The position numbers and the translations under genes were made by a program. From NCBI GenBank assembly GCA_052116865.1, contig JBQKKG010000005.1, positions 1 to 64,000 on the forward strand: a stretch of 64,000 bases of DNA. Direction: 5' to 3'. Every line of letters starts with the position of its first letter. Within the stretch, counting starts at the first letter, position 1. The notes under the pieces were generated by a model. It did no database searches and was not told the DNA's origin. It worked only from the letters and a program-made list of their open reading frames with translations. Below are positions 14,563-24,244 of this stretch, piece by piece. This DNA comes from CAUPWF01 sp963515125 (GTDB taxonomy: Bacteria > Bacillota > Clostridia > Lachnospirales > Lachnospiraceae).

Positions 14563-14752
14563 AAGCATACTCCTTCCATTTTTAATTGGCAGGAGATTTA
14601 CCCGAGGTAATAAGGACTTTGCTACTCGTGCTATCCACAAAGGGTGCTACAATATGCTGTTCTCAAGGGCAAAACATTTACGTTGACAAACGGGGTGCAA
14701 ATCCTCCAGTGTGCAATCAAACTTGTTCCTGCCTAACTCTATTATAAAGCAT
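14563..14752 (-). ncRNA. Probable bridge (guide) RNA region of the IS110 element
   Basis: This 190-base non-coding left end stands between the element boundary and the transposase start, where IS110-group elements encode their structured guide RNA. It begins with a -10-like TATAAT and holds several short self-complementary blocks. I have not derived the target- and donor-binding loops, so the call rests on position and family knowledge. Confidence 0.4.
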
Positions 14753-14952
14753 GGGCAGTCGGAAGAGAAGTGGTGGAGTTAATAACCTATTTTCATTATG
14801 GGCTGTGATAATCTTTCATGATTCGTTGACAATTAAATGAGCTGTATCAGAATCCAACAGACTTTCGCGAGGACAATTTGAACTTTCTATATTACAGAAA
14901 GTTCAAATTGAGCGAAGATGACACTCCCCTAAGAGCAAATAGGTAGGGTACG

Positions 14953-15807
14953 ATGAAGGGAGCAAATCATATTATGGAGAATGGAGTGGAGGCTTTGGAA
15001 ACAAAGCCAACCTTCTCCGCTAATACACTTGTATATGATGGACATTTTTATAAAATTGGTGAAAGTAGAATGAATGTAAAAGATAATAAGCTGGATGATG
15101 ATGCCTATTACCTACTGACATTGGTATTGATGGCAAAAGAAGCAATAACAAGAGAAATTCCATACGGAGCGCATGTAGTTCTTGGAGTAGGAATGCCGCT
15201 GAAGCAATTTGCAATCGTTCGGAAGCAGTTTGTAAAGTATCTTATGAGGGAGAAACAGCCAGTGCATTTTCAATATGAAGATCAGGCATTTGAATTTACC
15301 ATTGATAATGTGATGGCATTTCCTCAGTGTTATGCTACTGTGGTAGAACAATTATCTAATATGACTGGAGAGTGTTTGATTGTGGATGTAGGCTCTTGGA
15401 CGATTGATATTATGTCAGTACGAAATGGAGTTCTCATTGAGAGCAAATGTGAGACATTTACAGAATCCATGATTTCTGTGATTCAGGATATTAAGAGCAG
15501 AACTAGTGAGCTCTATGGGAAAGAATTATCGGAAAGTAAGATAACGGAATATATTCATAATCCCGATGTAACTATTCCTGATAAATACAGAAAACTGATG
15601 GATGAAGCATTCAAACGATTTGCGGATCGTGTGGAAGGAATTCTAAAAGAGAATGGACATGATACAGAATTTTCAGATGTCATCTATGTAGGTGGCGGTG
15701 CAACGATCATGAAGAACTATGGAAAGCAAAGTAATAATATCAGCTATATTGAAGATGTCAGGGCAAATGCAATCGGCTATGAATTACTTGCTAGGAAAAT
15801 GGGATAA
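14953..15807 (+). CDS. ParM/StbA-like actin-type ATPase, N-terminally truncated
   Basis: A 284-residue actin-like protein of the ParM/StbA family that forms filaments to segregate plasmids. Visible motifs are DDAYYLLTLVLMAKE, VVLGVGMPLKQF, the phosphate-2 motif LIVDVGSWTIDIM, and the adenosine motif VIYVGGGATIMKNYG. The first strand with the phosphate-1 loop is missing. The bases just upstream (14943-14960) read VGYDEG in another frame with a stop before them, which looks like the lost start joined by a small deletion. Without phosphate-1 the ATPase is probably inactive. It is followed 15 bases later by a ParR-like gene. Confidence 0.75.
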   Translation: MKGANHIMENGVEALETKPTFSANTLVYDGHFYKIGESRMNVKDNKLDDDAYYLLTLVLMAKEAITREIPYGAHVVLGVGMPLKQFAIVRKQFVKYLMREKQPVHFQYEDQAFEFTIDNVMAFPQCYATVVEQLSNMTGECLIVDVGSWTIDIMSVRNGVLIESKCETFTESMISVIQDIKSRTSELYGKELSESKITEYIHNPDVTIPDKYRKLMDEAFKRFADRVEGILKENGHDTEFSDVIYVGGGATIMKNYGKQSNNISYIEDVRANAIGYELLARKMG

Positions 15808-15822
15808 CCGGAGAAAATGTTT

Positions 15823-16284
15823 ATGGCAAAGAAACGAGAAGAACGGCGGGTTTCTGCAAGGTTTTATCCGGATGATCCTTATGACACGGTACTGATGGAA
15901 AAAGTGGACAAGATGCTTGCTCATAATGAATTCCGCAGTATGAATGATTTGATTCGCCAAGGTCTGAATCTTGCTTACGAAGATTGTTATCATCATGCTT
16001 CAAAAAGTAGTGTAGAAACGTTAAAGCTTCAGACGGAATATATCGCTGAGACTATATCAGAAGCAATCATTAGTAAGATGGAAGCAAGATTGGAAGTTCA
16101 TGATGCAAAGATACTTGGAGCATTAGCTATACTGACACAGGATGAGTCGGCATCTTCTAAGCAGATGGTTGTCAAGACTCAAACAGAAACTTCTGAAATG
16201 AATTCAGGCAAAGAAAAGGAAAAGCCTGCTGGAGAAATATCACAGCAGGCGATGTCATTTCTTTCGGGGTTAAATGCAGATTAA
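15823..16284 (+). CDS. ParR-like partition/DNA-binding protein
   Basis: A 153-residue protein encoded directly after the ParM-like gene, in the place of the ParR adaptor that binds the centromere and the filament end. The N-terminus (REERRVSARFYPDD, then MNDLIRQGLNLAYED) resembles a ribbon-helix-helix fold. The C-terminal half is helical and then low in complexity (Ser/Glu/Lys-rich), ending QQAMSFLSGLNAD. The start was taken at the second ATG because GGAGA is well spaced from it. The assignment is from context and general fold, not from a clear family motif. Confidence 0.65.
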   Translation: MAKKREERRVSARFYPDDPYDTVLMEKVDKMLAHNEFRSMNDLIRQGLNLAYEDCYHHASKSSVETLKLQTEYIAETISEAIISKMEARLEVHDAKILGALAILTQDESASSKQMVVKTQTETSEMNSGKEKEKPAGEISQQAMSFLSGLNAD

Positions 16285-16596
16285 GGTTTCATTGCAGGTC
16301 CTAATCTGGTGACAACAGTTTGAAATTGTCTCCATTATTATGTGAGTGAGCTCTGAATCAAAAGATGGGATTTTTCCATCATTTGATGAATTTCACATCG
16401 CATAGATAGACGTTTTATCAATAGAATATCAATATTATCACAGTTCAAATAGAACAGTTCATATGGGTGCAGGAGCTCCTGCCAAGAAGAAAAAATGTTC
16501 ACTCGCTAGAGTGAATTTTTTTTCGGGGAAAAGTACGACTTTTCCCGTATCTTGCAGAAAGATTCAACAGCACCACAAGAGGAAAGGAGAAGGAAA
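16285..16596. other. Intergenic stretch before the mobilization genes
   Basis: No supported gene. It holds a perfect GCAGGAG/CTCCTGC palindrome at 16469-16482 and the terminator at 16498-16523. As the region between partition and mobilization genes, it is a reasonable place for an oriT or centromere, but no known oriT sequence is recognised. Confidence 0.4.
16498..16523 (+). terminator. Intrinsic terminator after ParR-like gene
   Basis: TTCACTC and GAGTGAA form a 7-bp stem with a four-base loop and are followed by eight T residues. Confidence 0.8.
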
Positions 16597-16701
16597 ATGC
16601 AACTAATAGATAAGAAAGAAGCAACAAAGATTTTTACGATTGGAGGGGTCGCCTATGGCAAATGGAAAGAGAAAATATTGCTCCGACAAAAAGGAGCGTA
16701 A
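16597..16701 (+). CDS. Short ORF ahead of mobC
   Basis: A 34-codon frame starting ATG behind a strong GAGGAAAGGAG (QLIDKKEATKIFTIGGVAYG...). The opening resembles the first residues of small excisionase-type proteins, but it stops after 34 residues and overlaps the next gene by 47 bases. It may be a truncated relic or a leader peptide whose translation opens the mobC start. Confidence 0.35.
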   Translation: MQLIDKKEATKIFTIGGVAYGKWKEKILLRQKGA

Positions 16702-17023
16702 GGTAACATTCAAATTATCGGAGGACGAATATTTGAAACTGATGGAAGATGCGAAAGAAGCTGGAGTGGACAAGAGCAAATATTTAAGAGCTCTGGTTCA
16801 AAGTGGTGGTAAGATTGATTTCACGTTTCCGAAAGATTGAACGAATTTGATTCGACAGATAACAGGAATTGCAACAAATATCAATCAGATTACGAAGGTG
16901 GCAAATATGATGTCGTATGTACCATTTCAAGATCTAAGAGATATTAAGGAAGCGTTACTAGAGATACAGCGTTTATTGCGGGAGGTGCTTACAGTATGGC
17001 AATCACAAAAATCCTGTATATAG
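16655..17023 (+). pseudogene. MobC-like mobilization protein with an in-frame TGA
   Basis: GGAGG seven bases before the ATG opens a frame with a ribbon-helix-helix start (RKVTFKLSEDEYLKLMEDAK, then DKSKYLRALVQSG). A TGA at 16838-16840 interrupts it, after which the same frame continues TNLIRQITGIATNINQITKV and ALLEIQRLLREV to a TAG. The post-stop part is the conserved MobC region (R-Q-x-x-G-I-A-x-N-x-N-Q). MobC helps relaxase nick oriT. If read through, the 122 residues match the family and the size of the other MobC at 10349. The 3' end overlaps the relaxase start by 28 bases. Confidence 0.7.
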
Positions 17024-18993
17024 ATGGGGTAGATCAGGGAAATCCTGCAAAGCATCTTAAGCAGGCATTGAATTATATTCAAAATCCAGATAAGACAGAG
17101 GAACGAGTTCTGGTGGGCAGTATTAACTGCCTACCAGAAACAGCCTTTGAGCAAATGATGGAGACGAAGCAGATATTTGGTAAGACGGATAAAAGACAGG
17201 GGTATCATATCATTATTTCAGTTCCACCGGGAGAAGCTACGGAAGAACAGGCATTTGAAATTACAAGGCGATTTGCAGAAGAATTTCTGGGAGAACAGTA
17301 TGAAGTAGTTTACTCTGTTCACACGGATAAAGAACATAAGCATGGACATATTGTATGGAACAACGTTGATATGCAAAACGGCAGAAAGTACGAATACAAA
17401 AAGGGTGATTGGAAGTATAAAATACAGCCAATTACTAACAAGCTATGTAAGGAATTTGGACTTTCCATTATGCCTGCTGAATATAGCAAAGAACCACAGA
17501 ATCTACCTAGAAAAGAATGGGAATTTGAGCAGAAATTTAAAGAAATGATTCTACGAGATGCTAAATTTTGTGCTGCTTATACAGGGAGTATGGAGCATTT
17601 TGAATTCTTGATGAAGCGTCTGGGGTATGATTTTAAGAAGAATGAATATTTGACTGTGAAGATGCCGGGACGGAGATTATATCACAAGCTAGAGAAGATG
17701 GATGAAATGTTTACACAAGAACAGTTTGGCTAGGCCATGAAATACTCTTATAAAATGCTTCCCTACTATTATTCCAAGAATCCGATATATTATAAGAGGT
17801 CAAATATGACGCCATTTCAAAAGAAGTATTACCGGAAAATCTATCGGCTGCGTATGATTGAACAAAAAAGATTCTATGTCGGTTCTGCTAAATATGCCAA
17901 AGATCTGTGTGAACTTCAGCGACTACAAGATGAGTATTTACTTATATGTAAGAATCATATTGAAACATTTGAAGGATTACTGGATTATCATGCGAAGCAG
18001 GAAGAACGCTGGAATGAAATCGAGTCTAGGCAGAATGAAATATACAAAATGAGATCTGTAAAGAAACGTTCATGTAAATCAGAGGATAACTGGTCAGAAT
18101 TTCAGATTTGGAATTTGGGAATTGAGAAAGAACTTGATGATCTGAAACTGGAAAAGAAGGAAGTCAAGTATCAGCTGAAGCTAGTGAAGAATTGTATTTA
18201 TGAACGACTGGATATTGCGATAGGGGCGATTGATGAAGGGGAGCCTGTAATTGGAAGTGGTTATCTGGATGTGCCAGAGTTTGAAGAGGTAAGGGCGTTG
18301 GATGATGTAATTGGATTAGATATTAGAGAGATGGAATATATTGAAAAAGCAGCAGGTTCTATTAAAAGTGTTCCTGAGGAAATGGAATTAGAATCGCAGA
18401 TAGAAGCTGTACCTGACGATTCGAAGGTGCCTGTAGTAGATAATTTTGCTCCTATGGAACGCATGGATATTGATTTAAGTGAAGATGAATCCGTTAAAGA
18501 TGATTTTGAACTTAAAGCAGATTCCGAAGTGGAAATGCCTAAAACCTATGCAGAATATAGTCATTTATCTTTAGAAGAAAAGGTGGAGCTCTTTGCGATA
18601 TCAGATTATGCTGATTCATTCGATGTTATGAGATTAGTGAAGCAGTATTTTCAAGAGATTGGTCATGATTATAGTATTGATGAAGTTATGGTGGAATCGG
18701 ATGCAATATATGAGAGTGCTAGGCAAATTAGTATCGGTAAGAGTACTGAACGGATATGTAATGTGCTTCAGGAAGAAGGCTTATCTTACTGGTACTTGAC
18801 GGTGTCTGAGAAGGCAAAGTTATTTGAATTTAGTATGGATGATAATCATTATAATCTGGCACTTCATACTGCTGTTTTGAAGAAATTAGGAGTTGATATG
18901 GATTTTGATGAGCGATATGAGGAATATCAGAAGGTTTATGAAGCAGGACTGGAAATACAGAGGAAAAATAGGGAAAAAGACAGGGGACGATAA
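16996..18993 (+). pseudogene. MobA-type relaxase with an in-frame TAG
   Basis: The N-terminal 245 residues form a relaxase/mobilization nuclease domain. They include GYHIIISVPPGEATEEQAF and the HUH-type metal site VHTDKEHKHGHIVWNNVD, plus the catalytic-Tyr region near ALNYIQNPDK. A TAG at 17731-17733 follows, and the same frame resumes one codon later with MKYSYKMLPYYYSKNPI and runs 418 codons. The C-terminal part has KKYYRKIYRLRMIEQK, a helical region, an acidic linker and a final EEKVELF...YFQEIGHDY domain. Without the stop it would be a 665-residue relaxase of normal build. The nuclease domain alone might still be made. Confidence 0.75.
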
Positions 18994-19128
18994 GTTCCTT
19001 GTCTTTACGACTATTTCCTATTAAATCATATGTAAGAAGTCGAAATTTGGTTGCTAATATGACAATTTAGAGATACAATAATTGTAGTTGTGTAAAAACT
19101 GAAAGTTAGACAATTCGGAGGAAAATGT

Positions 19129-19314
19129 ATGTCTGAAACAATGGAAAAATGGTCGAGTTTAGAAGAAACAGCAGAGTATCTTGGGGTAACAAAAGATACC
19201 ATAAGAAACTGGATTAAGAAGGCAGATATACCAGCACATAAAGTGGGTAGGCTATGGAAGTTTAAGTTATCTGAAGTAGATGCCTGGGTAAAAAGTGGCA
19301 AGGGTGCACTGTAA
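19129..19314 (+). CDS. Excisionase-type helix-turn-helix protein
   Basis: A 61-residue MerR/excisionase-like DNA-binding protein: WSSLEETAEYLGVTKDTIRN is the helix-turn-helix and VGRLWKFKLSEVDAWVKSG the wing. Such small proteins often stand directly ahead of type I restriction genes and are thought to regulate them. GGAGG lies upstream of the ATG. It precedes hsdM by 68 bases on the same strand. Confidence 0.85.
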   Translation: MSETMEKWSSLEETAEYLGVTKDTIRNWIKKADIPAHKVGRLWKFKLSEVDAWVKSGKGAL

Positions 19315-19382
19315 GACCGGATTTTGGGACAGGTAATAAGAGAAAATTAAGATGACATTTCTATATATTGGAGGATACAACG

Positions 19383-20858
19383 TTGATAACAGGTGAAGTG
19401 AGAAATAAGATAGATAAAATATGGATAGACATGTGGGCAGGTGGTGTGACGAATCCATTGACCGTAATTGAACAGATCACATATCTGATGTTCATTCGCT
19501 CTTTGGATGAAAAAGAATTAGAGAATGAAAGCTTTGAAGCACTTGCGGGAGAAAAGATGGAAAAAATCTTTCCACAGGACGAAGATGGTCAATCTATGCG
19601 TTGGAGCAGATTCAAAGATAAAGACGCTAGAGAAATATTTGAAATTATTGGACAAAAGGTATTTCCATTTATTAAAAGTTTGAATGGCAACAATGCTTCT
19701 GCTTTCTCAAGATATATGGAAAATGCAATGTTCATGATTCCTACACCACAAATTTTACAGAAGATCATTACTGGATTGGAAGATTTGTACGAGCATGATT
19801 TAACAGGGCTTGATATGCAAGGTGATCTTTACGAGTATATGTTAGATAAACTAGCAACTGCTGGGCAAAATGGGCAATTTCGTACACCGAAGCATATAAG
19901 AGAAATGATGGTGCAATTGGTAAATCCAACACCAGATGATACCATCTGTGACCCGGCTTGTGGAACAGCAGGATTCTTAGTATCGGCATCTGAATATATC
20001 AGAAAGAACTTTGAAGGAACTATGACAAGTGAGCAATGGGAGCACTTTGATAAAGGAGCATTTTCAGGATTTGATACGGACACGACAATGCTTCGTATCT
20101 CTGCGATGAATCTCATGCTTCATTCCATTAGTAATCCTGATATTGATTACAAAGATAGTGTGTCAAAACAGAATGAAATCATTTCAAAATATACGGTGTG
20201 CCTTGCCAATCCGCCATTTGCAGGAACAGTAGATTCAGAGAGTATTAATGACAATCTGAAAGCAATATGCAGCACTAAAAAGACTGAGCTTCTATTTGTG
20301 GCACTCTTCCTTCGAATGTTAAAAAAGGGTGGAAGATGTGCATGTATCGTACCAGATGGAGTGTTATTTGGTAATTCAAAGGCGCATAAAGAGTTAAGAA
20401 GAGAGCTTGTTGAAAATCAACATTTACAAGCAATTATATCTATGCCAAGTGGAGTATTTAAGCCATATGCAGGAGTATCAACCGCTGTATTAGTTTTTAC
20501 AAAGACAGATGATGGTGGAACGGATAAAGTCTGGTTCTATGATATGAAAGCAGATGGAAAGAGTCTGGATGATAAACGTCAGGATACAGATAAAAATGAT
20601 ATTCCTGATATTTTAGAACGCTGGAGTCACTTAGAACAAGAAACGGACAGACCAAAAACGGAACAATCCTTTTTTGTAACGAAGAAGGAGATTGAGGAAA
20701 ATGGATATGATCTGTCGATTAATAAGTATAAAGAAGTAGTCTATGAAAAGGTAGAGTACGATTCATCAGAAGTGATTATGGAACGAATTGATAAAATTGA
20801 TGAAGAAATTGTTGTACTGAAAGCGGAACTGAAAAGATTATTAAATTTAGATTTGTAG
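19383..20858 (+). CDS. hsdM: Type I restriction-modification DNA methyltransferase subunit
   Basis: A 491-residue N6-adenine methyltransferase that modifies the sequence chosen by HsdS. The N-terminal helical HsdM domain (NPLTVIEQITYLMFIRSLDE) is followed by the SAM-binding motif CDPACGTAGFLVSA (about residue 189), FDTDTTMLRISAMNLMLH, and the catalytic motif ANPPFAG (about 275). The C-terminus is helical, for HsdS contact. TTG at 19383 was chosen because GGAGG is eight bases upstream; an earlier in-frame TTG at 19368 lies before that site. The stop is eight bases before the hsdS start, so the genes are coupled. Confidence 0.95.
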   Translation: MITGEVRNKIDKIWIDMWAGGVTNPLTVIEQITYLMFIRSLDEKELENESFEALAGEKMEKIFPQDEDGQSMRWSRFKDKDAREIFEIIGQKVFPFIKSLNGNNASAFSRYMENAMFMIPTPQILQKIITGLEDLYEHDLTGLDMQGDLYEYMLDKLATAGQNGQFRTPKHIREMMVQLVNPTPDDTICDPACGTAGFLVSASEYIRKNFEGTMTSEQWEHFDKGAFSGFDTDTTMLRISAMNLMLHSISNPDIDYKDSVSKQNEIISKYTVCLANPPFAGTVDSESINDNLKAICSTKKTELLFVALFLRMLKKGGRCACIVPDGVLFGNSKAHKELRRELVENQHLQAIISMPSGVFKPYAGVSTAVLVFTKTDDGGTDKVWFYDMKADGKSLDDKRQDTDKNDIPDILERWSHLEQETDRPKTEQSFFVTKKEIEENGYDLSINKYKEVVYEKVEYDSSEVIMERIDKIDEEIVVLKAELKRLLNLDL

Positions 20859-20866
20859 GGATGAAT

Positions 20867-22042
20867 ATGAGAGAATATTGTTTAGATGAATTATTTGATT
20901 TACAAATGGGAAAAACTCCATCCCGTAATAACTCTGCATATTGGAATAACGGAAGTAATGATTGGATATCCATTGGAGATTTATCTGGTTTTGGAAAATA
21001 TGTTGGTGAAACAAAAGAACAATTAACGGATTTGGCAGTTTCTGAATCTGGAATCAAATCAATTCCAGTAGATACAGTTGTAATGAGTTTTAAATTATCA
21101 ATTGGGAAATTGGCAATAACAACTGAGGAAATATATTCAAATGAAGCAATAATGGCATTCATTGATAAAGAGGTTGAAAAAATATATCCTGATTATTTGT
21201 ACTACTTGCTTTTAAGTAAGGACTGGAATGAAGGTACAAATAAAGCTGTTATGGGTAAGACACTAAATAAAGCAACTTTATCAAAGGTAAAGATAAAATT
21301 GCATGAGTTCAGTGAGCAGGAAGAAATAGTTTTAGTATTAGACAAAGTTGATAAACTATTAACGTTAAGAAAGCAACAGTTAGAAGATTTAGACAATCTA
21401 ATCAAATCCCGATTTGTCGAGATGTTTGGAGATCCGACAAGTAATCCATACGGTTGGGGAAGAGTACAGTTAGATGATTGTCTGGAAAATATTGATAATG
21501 GGAAAAGTTTTGTATGTGAGAACAATGCTAGAGTAGGAAGCGTTCCTGCTATTTTAAAATTAAGTGCAGTGACTTATGGAATATACAAGCCGGATGAAAA
21601 TAAAGCAATTATAGATACAAATGACTTTGTTGAAAATGCAGAAGTTCATGATGGAGACTTGCTATTTACAAGAAAGAACACACCTGAATTGGTTGGCATG
21701 AGTGCTTATGTTAAGTCAACACCTAAAAAACTTATGATGCCCGATTTGATTTTTAGGTTGAATGCTAAGGATAACTGTCACAAAGTATTTCTGTGGCAAC
21801 TTATAAATCATAAATTATTTAGAGGTGAAATTCAAAATTTGGCAAGTGGATCAGCAAAATCTATGTCTAATATATCGAAGGAAAGATTGAGAAAACTTGT
21901 TATAGCTTTGCCACCAATAGACCTACAAAACCAATTTGCCACCTTCGTCCAACAAGTCGACAAATTGAAAGTTGAAGTACAGAAATCTTTGGAAGAGACA
22001 CAACTACTATTGGATTCGTTAATGCAGAAATATTTTGAGTAG
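20867..22042 (+). CDS. hsdS: Type I restriction-modification specificity subunit
   Basis: A 391-residue specificity protein with two target-recognition domains. TRD1 covers about residues 1-150 (LDELFDLQMGKTPSRNNSAY, WISIGDLSGFG). A conserved coiled coil follows (SEQEEIVLVLDKVDKLLTLR, then SRFVEMFGDP). TRD2 begins with WGRVQLDDCLENIDNGKSF, and a second coiled coil ends the protein (LQNQFATFVQQVDKLKVEV). It sets the bipartite sequence methylated and cut. The frame is complete. No inverted hsdS fragment suggestive of phase-variable shuffling is seen nearby. Confidence 0.92.
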   Translation: MREYCLDELFDLQMGKTPSRNNSAYWNNGSNDWISIGDLSGFGKYVGETKEQLTDLAVSESGIKSIPVDTVVMSFKLSIGKLAITTEEIYSNEAIMAFIDKEVEKIYPDYLYYLLLSKDWNEGTNKAVMGKTLNKATLSKVKIKLHEFSEQEEIVLVLDKVDKLLTLRKQQLEDLDNLIKSRFVEMFGDPTSNPYGWGRVQLDDCLENIDNGKSFVCENNARVGSVPAILKLSAVTYGIYKPDENKAIIDTNDFVENAEVHDGDLLFTRKNTPELVGMSAYVKSTPKKLMMPDLIFRLNAKDNCHKVFLWQLINHKLFRGEIQNLASGSAKSMSNISKERLRKLVIALPPIDLQNQFATFVQQVDKLKVEVQKSLEETQLLLDSLMQKYFE

Positions 22043-22084
22043 TTATATATTGAAGATAGGAGCAGAGTTTTCAATAAATATTAT

Positions 22085-22555
22085 TTGATTTTAGGAGGTG
22101 GTTATATCAGAAATATATATACAAAACAAGAAATAATTAATTTATTAGATAAATCAAAATATGCTTCTAGATATAAGCAATATGATACTTGTTTAGAACA
22201 ACATGAAACAAGATGGAAATATGGGCATCGATTTAAATATGAAGAAAAACTTAGACTTGATGGGATAAGGCATTTTGCTTTTATTAAGTTTTATTTAACT
22301 GAAAATGGAGATAAAATCGGTTTGGTGGCTGGCAAAAGTGCATCTAAAATTGTTATTGGAAAAAGTGATTTGAATTTTTCATTAAATCCTAAGCATGGTC
22401 CTGCAAGGCGATTTCTTGAAGATAAAAAAATGGAATGGTGTAAAACAGAGGTAATAATTATTGGTGCAGAAGCTATGGATAATAAAGAGAATCGAAAAGA
22501 GGCTTTTGAAATAGAGAGGGATTTAAAAAGTATGTTTAATCTGTTTGGTAGTTAG
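22085..22555 (+). CDS. Hypothetical protein between hsdS and the DUF3800 gene
   Basis: About 156 residues, not recognised. The central part FAFIKFYLTENGDKIGLVAGKSAS and the end EAFEIERDLKSMFNLFGS suggest a small alpha/beta enzyme. A distant GIY-YIG-type nuclease is possible but its key motif is not visible. The start is a problem: the only usual start codon in frame before the first motif is TTG at 22085, which has no Shine-Dalgarno. A perfect AGGAGGTGG lies eight bases further on, pointing to a start near 22106 at a non-standard codon (ATC). It is co-oriented with the restriction genes and inserted among them. Confidence 0.6.
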   Translation: MILGGGYIRNIYTKQEIINLLDKSKYASRYKQYDTCLEQHETRWKYGHRFKYEEKLRLDGIRHFAFIKFYLTENGDKIGLVAGKSASKIVIGKSDLNFSLNPKHGPARRFLEDKKMEWCKTEVIIIGAEAMDNKENRKEAFEIERDLKSMFNLFGS

Positions 22556-22784
22556 CATAAGTATTAAATAGATATACAAATTGAGTGTATAAGTGTAGAA
22601 AGTATTTGATTGGTGTTAGAATTTAAAACAATTGCACTTTGATTCATTGAAAAAATGTATTTTGAATAAATATAATTTAGGTTTGATGATGAAAAACTAA
22701 TAAATACAATAATGGTTTCTTGAATAAGTGCTTTTTGGGGCTGTTTATTTAAAGAAAAAAATAATGTGAAAGGAGGATAAGTAT

Positions 22785-24137
22785 TTGGAACAAGGGAAGG
22801 GAATAGATCAACTCTGTTTTTTGACTTTAGATAAATTTTCGTTTGGTAACCCACCTTTATTTTTAAAGGATGTACCTGAAAGATTATTAAAATCAGATGA
22901 TATAGAGAAGATAATATATTATAACAATCGTAATAAGGGTGTTATAACTAATGAATTTATTGTTTGGGCACTAGAAAATAATATCTCGTACGAAACTATA
23001 GATTGGTTTATTAAAGATTTTTCTTATCAAAAGGATAATGAACTGGATTTGATAATAGATGCATTTTTCAATCATTATACTATTTATCTGGATGAAAGCA
23101 GTAATTGTGTGAAGTTTCGTTTCAAAGACATCGAAGGGAATACAAATGCACAGTGGTATAATGATTTTGTTTTATCAGGAATAGCTTTTGAAGGTACTTC
23201 AGCTCCAATTGACATAGACAAGTTGTTTTTTGAATTTAACCTTCAAAAGAATATACATGACGTAAAGCTAAAGCATATTGCAAATTATAAAGGTGAGGAT
23301 AGCGAGCGATTTATCGAAATCTTAAAGTCAAAAAAAGTGACGATTTTGTTAGATGCATTACTACGTTCTGATCATATATATATTCATTGGGCAACACAAA
23401 ATTTGTTGTATTATTCCTTGGTAGATATTGTAGATTCGGTTTTGGAAATACCATATATTCATGATGAAGTAAAGAATATTTTATACAATCATGCTGTGAA
23501 GGATGATAATGCTTTACTAAGTTTACTGTCTAGATATGATTATCCAAATATAAAAAGAAACGAAATAACTAATTTTTGTGAACAGATCATTTGCTGGATT
23601 GATTCTTTAGAACCTAAAAATCTAGAAGAAGATTTTGCACTTGAATTATTAAGACAAGGAATAAAAGCTTCGCGAAAAACAGATAGTTTATTATTTTTAG
23701 AAAATAATACAGACAAATTACTTATTGAAAATTTTGTCCCGATATATGCTATGAGAACGTCTACATTTCCAAATTCAATTCTTCACTTTGATAAGTGTGG
23801 AATTGTTGAGGATAATATTGATAAACATACTGAGATATATTGTGGGAGCAAGAGTCCATATTATGATTTTGTTGAATCAAAAAACAACAGGTGGATACAG
23901 TTGGCTGATATGATTTCAGGTATTAATGGAGCATTAATGGCGTATGTTAATATTCATGATCTACCAAGAATCCAACAAAGTGTAATGCTTTTTGACGAAA
24001 CGCAAAATAGAAATTTAGGATTGTTTATGAAACTAAGGAAGAAGAGTAGTAAAAAAAATAAATACTTTGATAATATGAGTAAAAATTGGCAACAAATTGA
24101 ACGCATACAATTTTTGATGAAGTATTGTAATTTGTGA
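22785..24137 (+). CDS. DUF3800-family protein
   Basis: A 450-residue protein with a DUF3800-type RNase-H-like core. It shows the Asp-Glu start HYTIYLDESSN, a strand FVLSGIAFEG, the basic region IHDVKLKHIANYKG, and the late acidic motif RWIQLADMISGINGALMAY. DUF3800 proteins occur often in defence islands and are predicted nucleases, but their target is unknown. An N-terminal region of about 95 residues before the core is unusual. The start is TTG, eight bases behind AGGAGG. Its location between hsdS and hsdR makes it part of the same defence locus. Confidence 0.75.
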   Translation: MEQGKGIDQLCFLTLDKFSFGNPPLFLKDVPERLLKSDDIEKIIYYNNRNKGVITNEFIVWALENNISYETIDWFIKDFSYQKDNELDLIIDAFFNHYTIYLDESSNCVKFRFKDIEGNTNAQWYNDFVLSGIAFEGTSAPIDIDKLFFEFNLQKNIHDVKLKHIANYKGEDSERFIEILKSKKVTILLDALLRSDHIYIHWATQNLLYYSLVDIVDSVLEIPYIHDEVKNILYNHAVKDDNALLSLLSRYDYPNIKRNEITNFCEQIICWIDSLEPKNLEEDFALELLRQGIKASRKTDSLLFLENNTDKLLIENFVPIYAMRTSTFPNSILHFDKCGIVEDNIDKHTEIYCGSKSPYYDFVESKNNRWIQLADMISGINGALMAYVNIHDLPRIQQSVMLFDETQNRNLGLFMKLRKKSSKKNKYFDNMSKNWQQIERIQFLMKYCNL

Positions 24138-24244
24138 GTGTAGACTGAATTTGAGATGAATGCAAAGAACTCTCAATTACATTTGAATTTATTTTATAAC
24201 AATACATGTAATAACATACACGATTGGTACATAGGGGGACAATA

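Larger units (their letters stand above)
13313..14752 (-). mobile_element. IS110-family insertion sequence
   Basis: The boundaries are inferred from restoration of the interrupted small reading frame. The element is about 1440 bp, with a short right end after the transposase stop and a long non-coding left end (14563-14752). There are no terminal inverted repeats or target duplications, as expected for IS110. The left end carries TATAAT (minus strand, 14741-14746) six bases from the boundary, as in IS110 elements where a junction promoter forms after circularisation. Confidence 0.65.
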
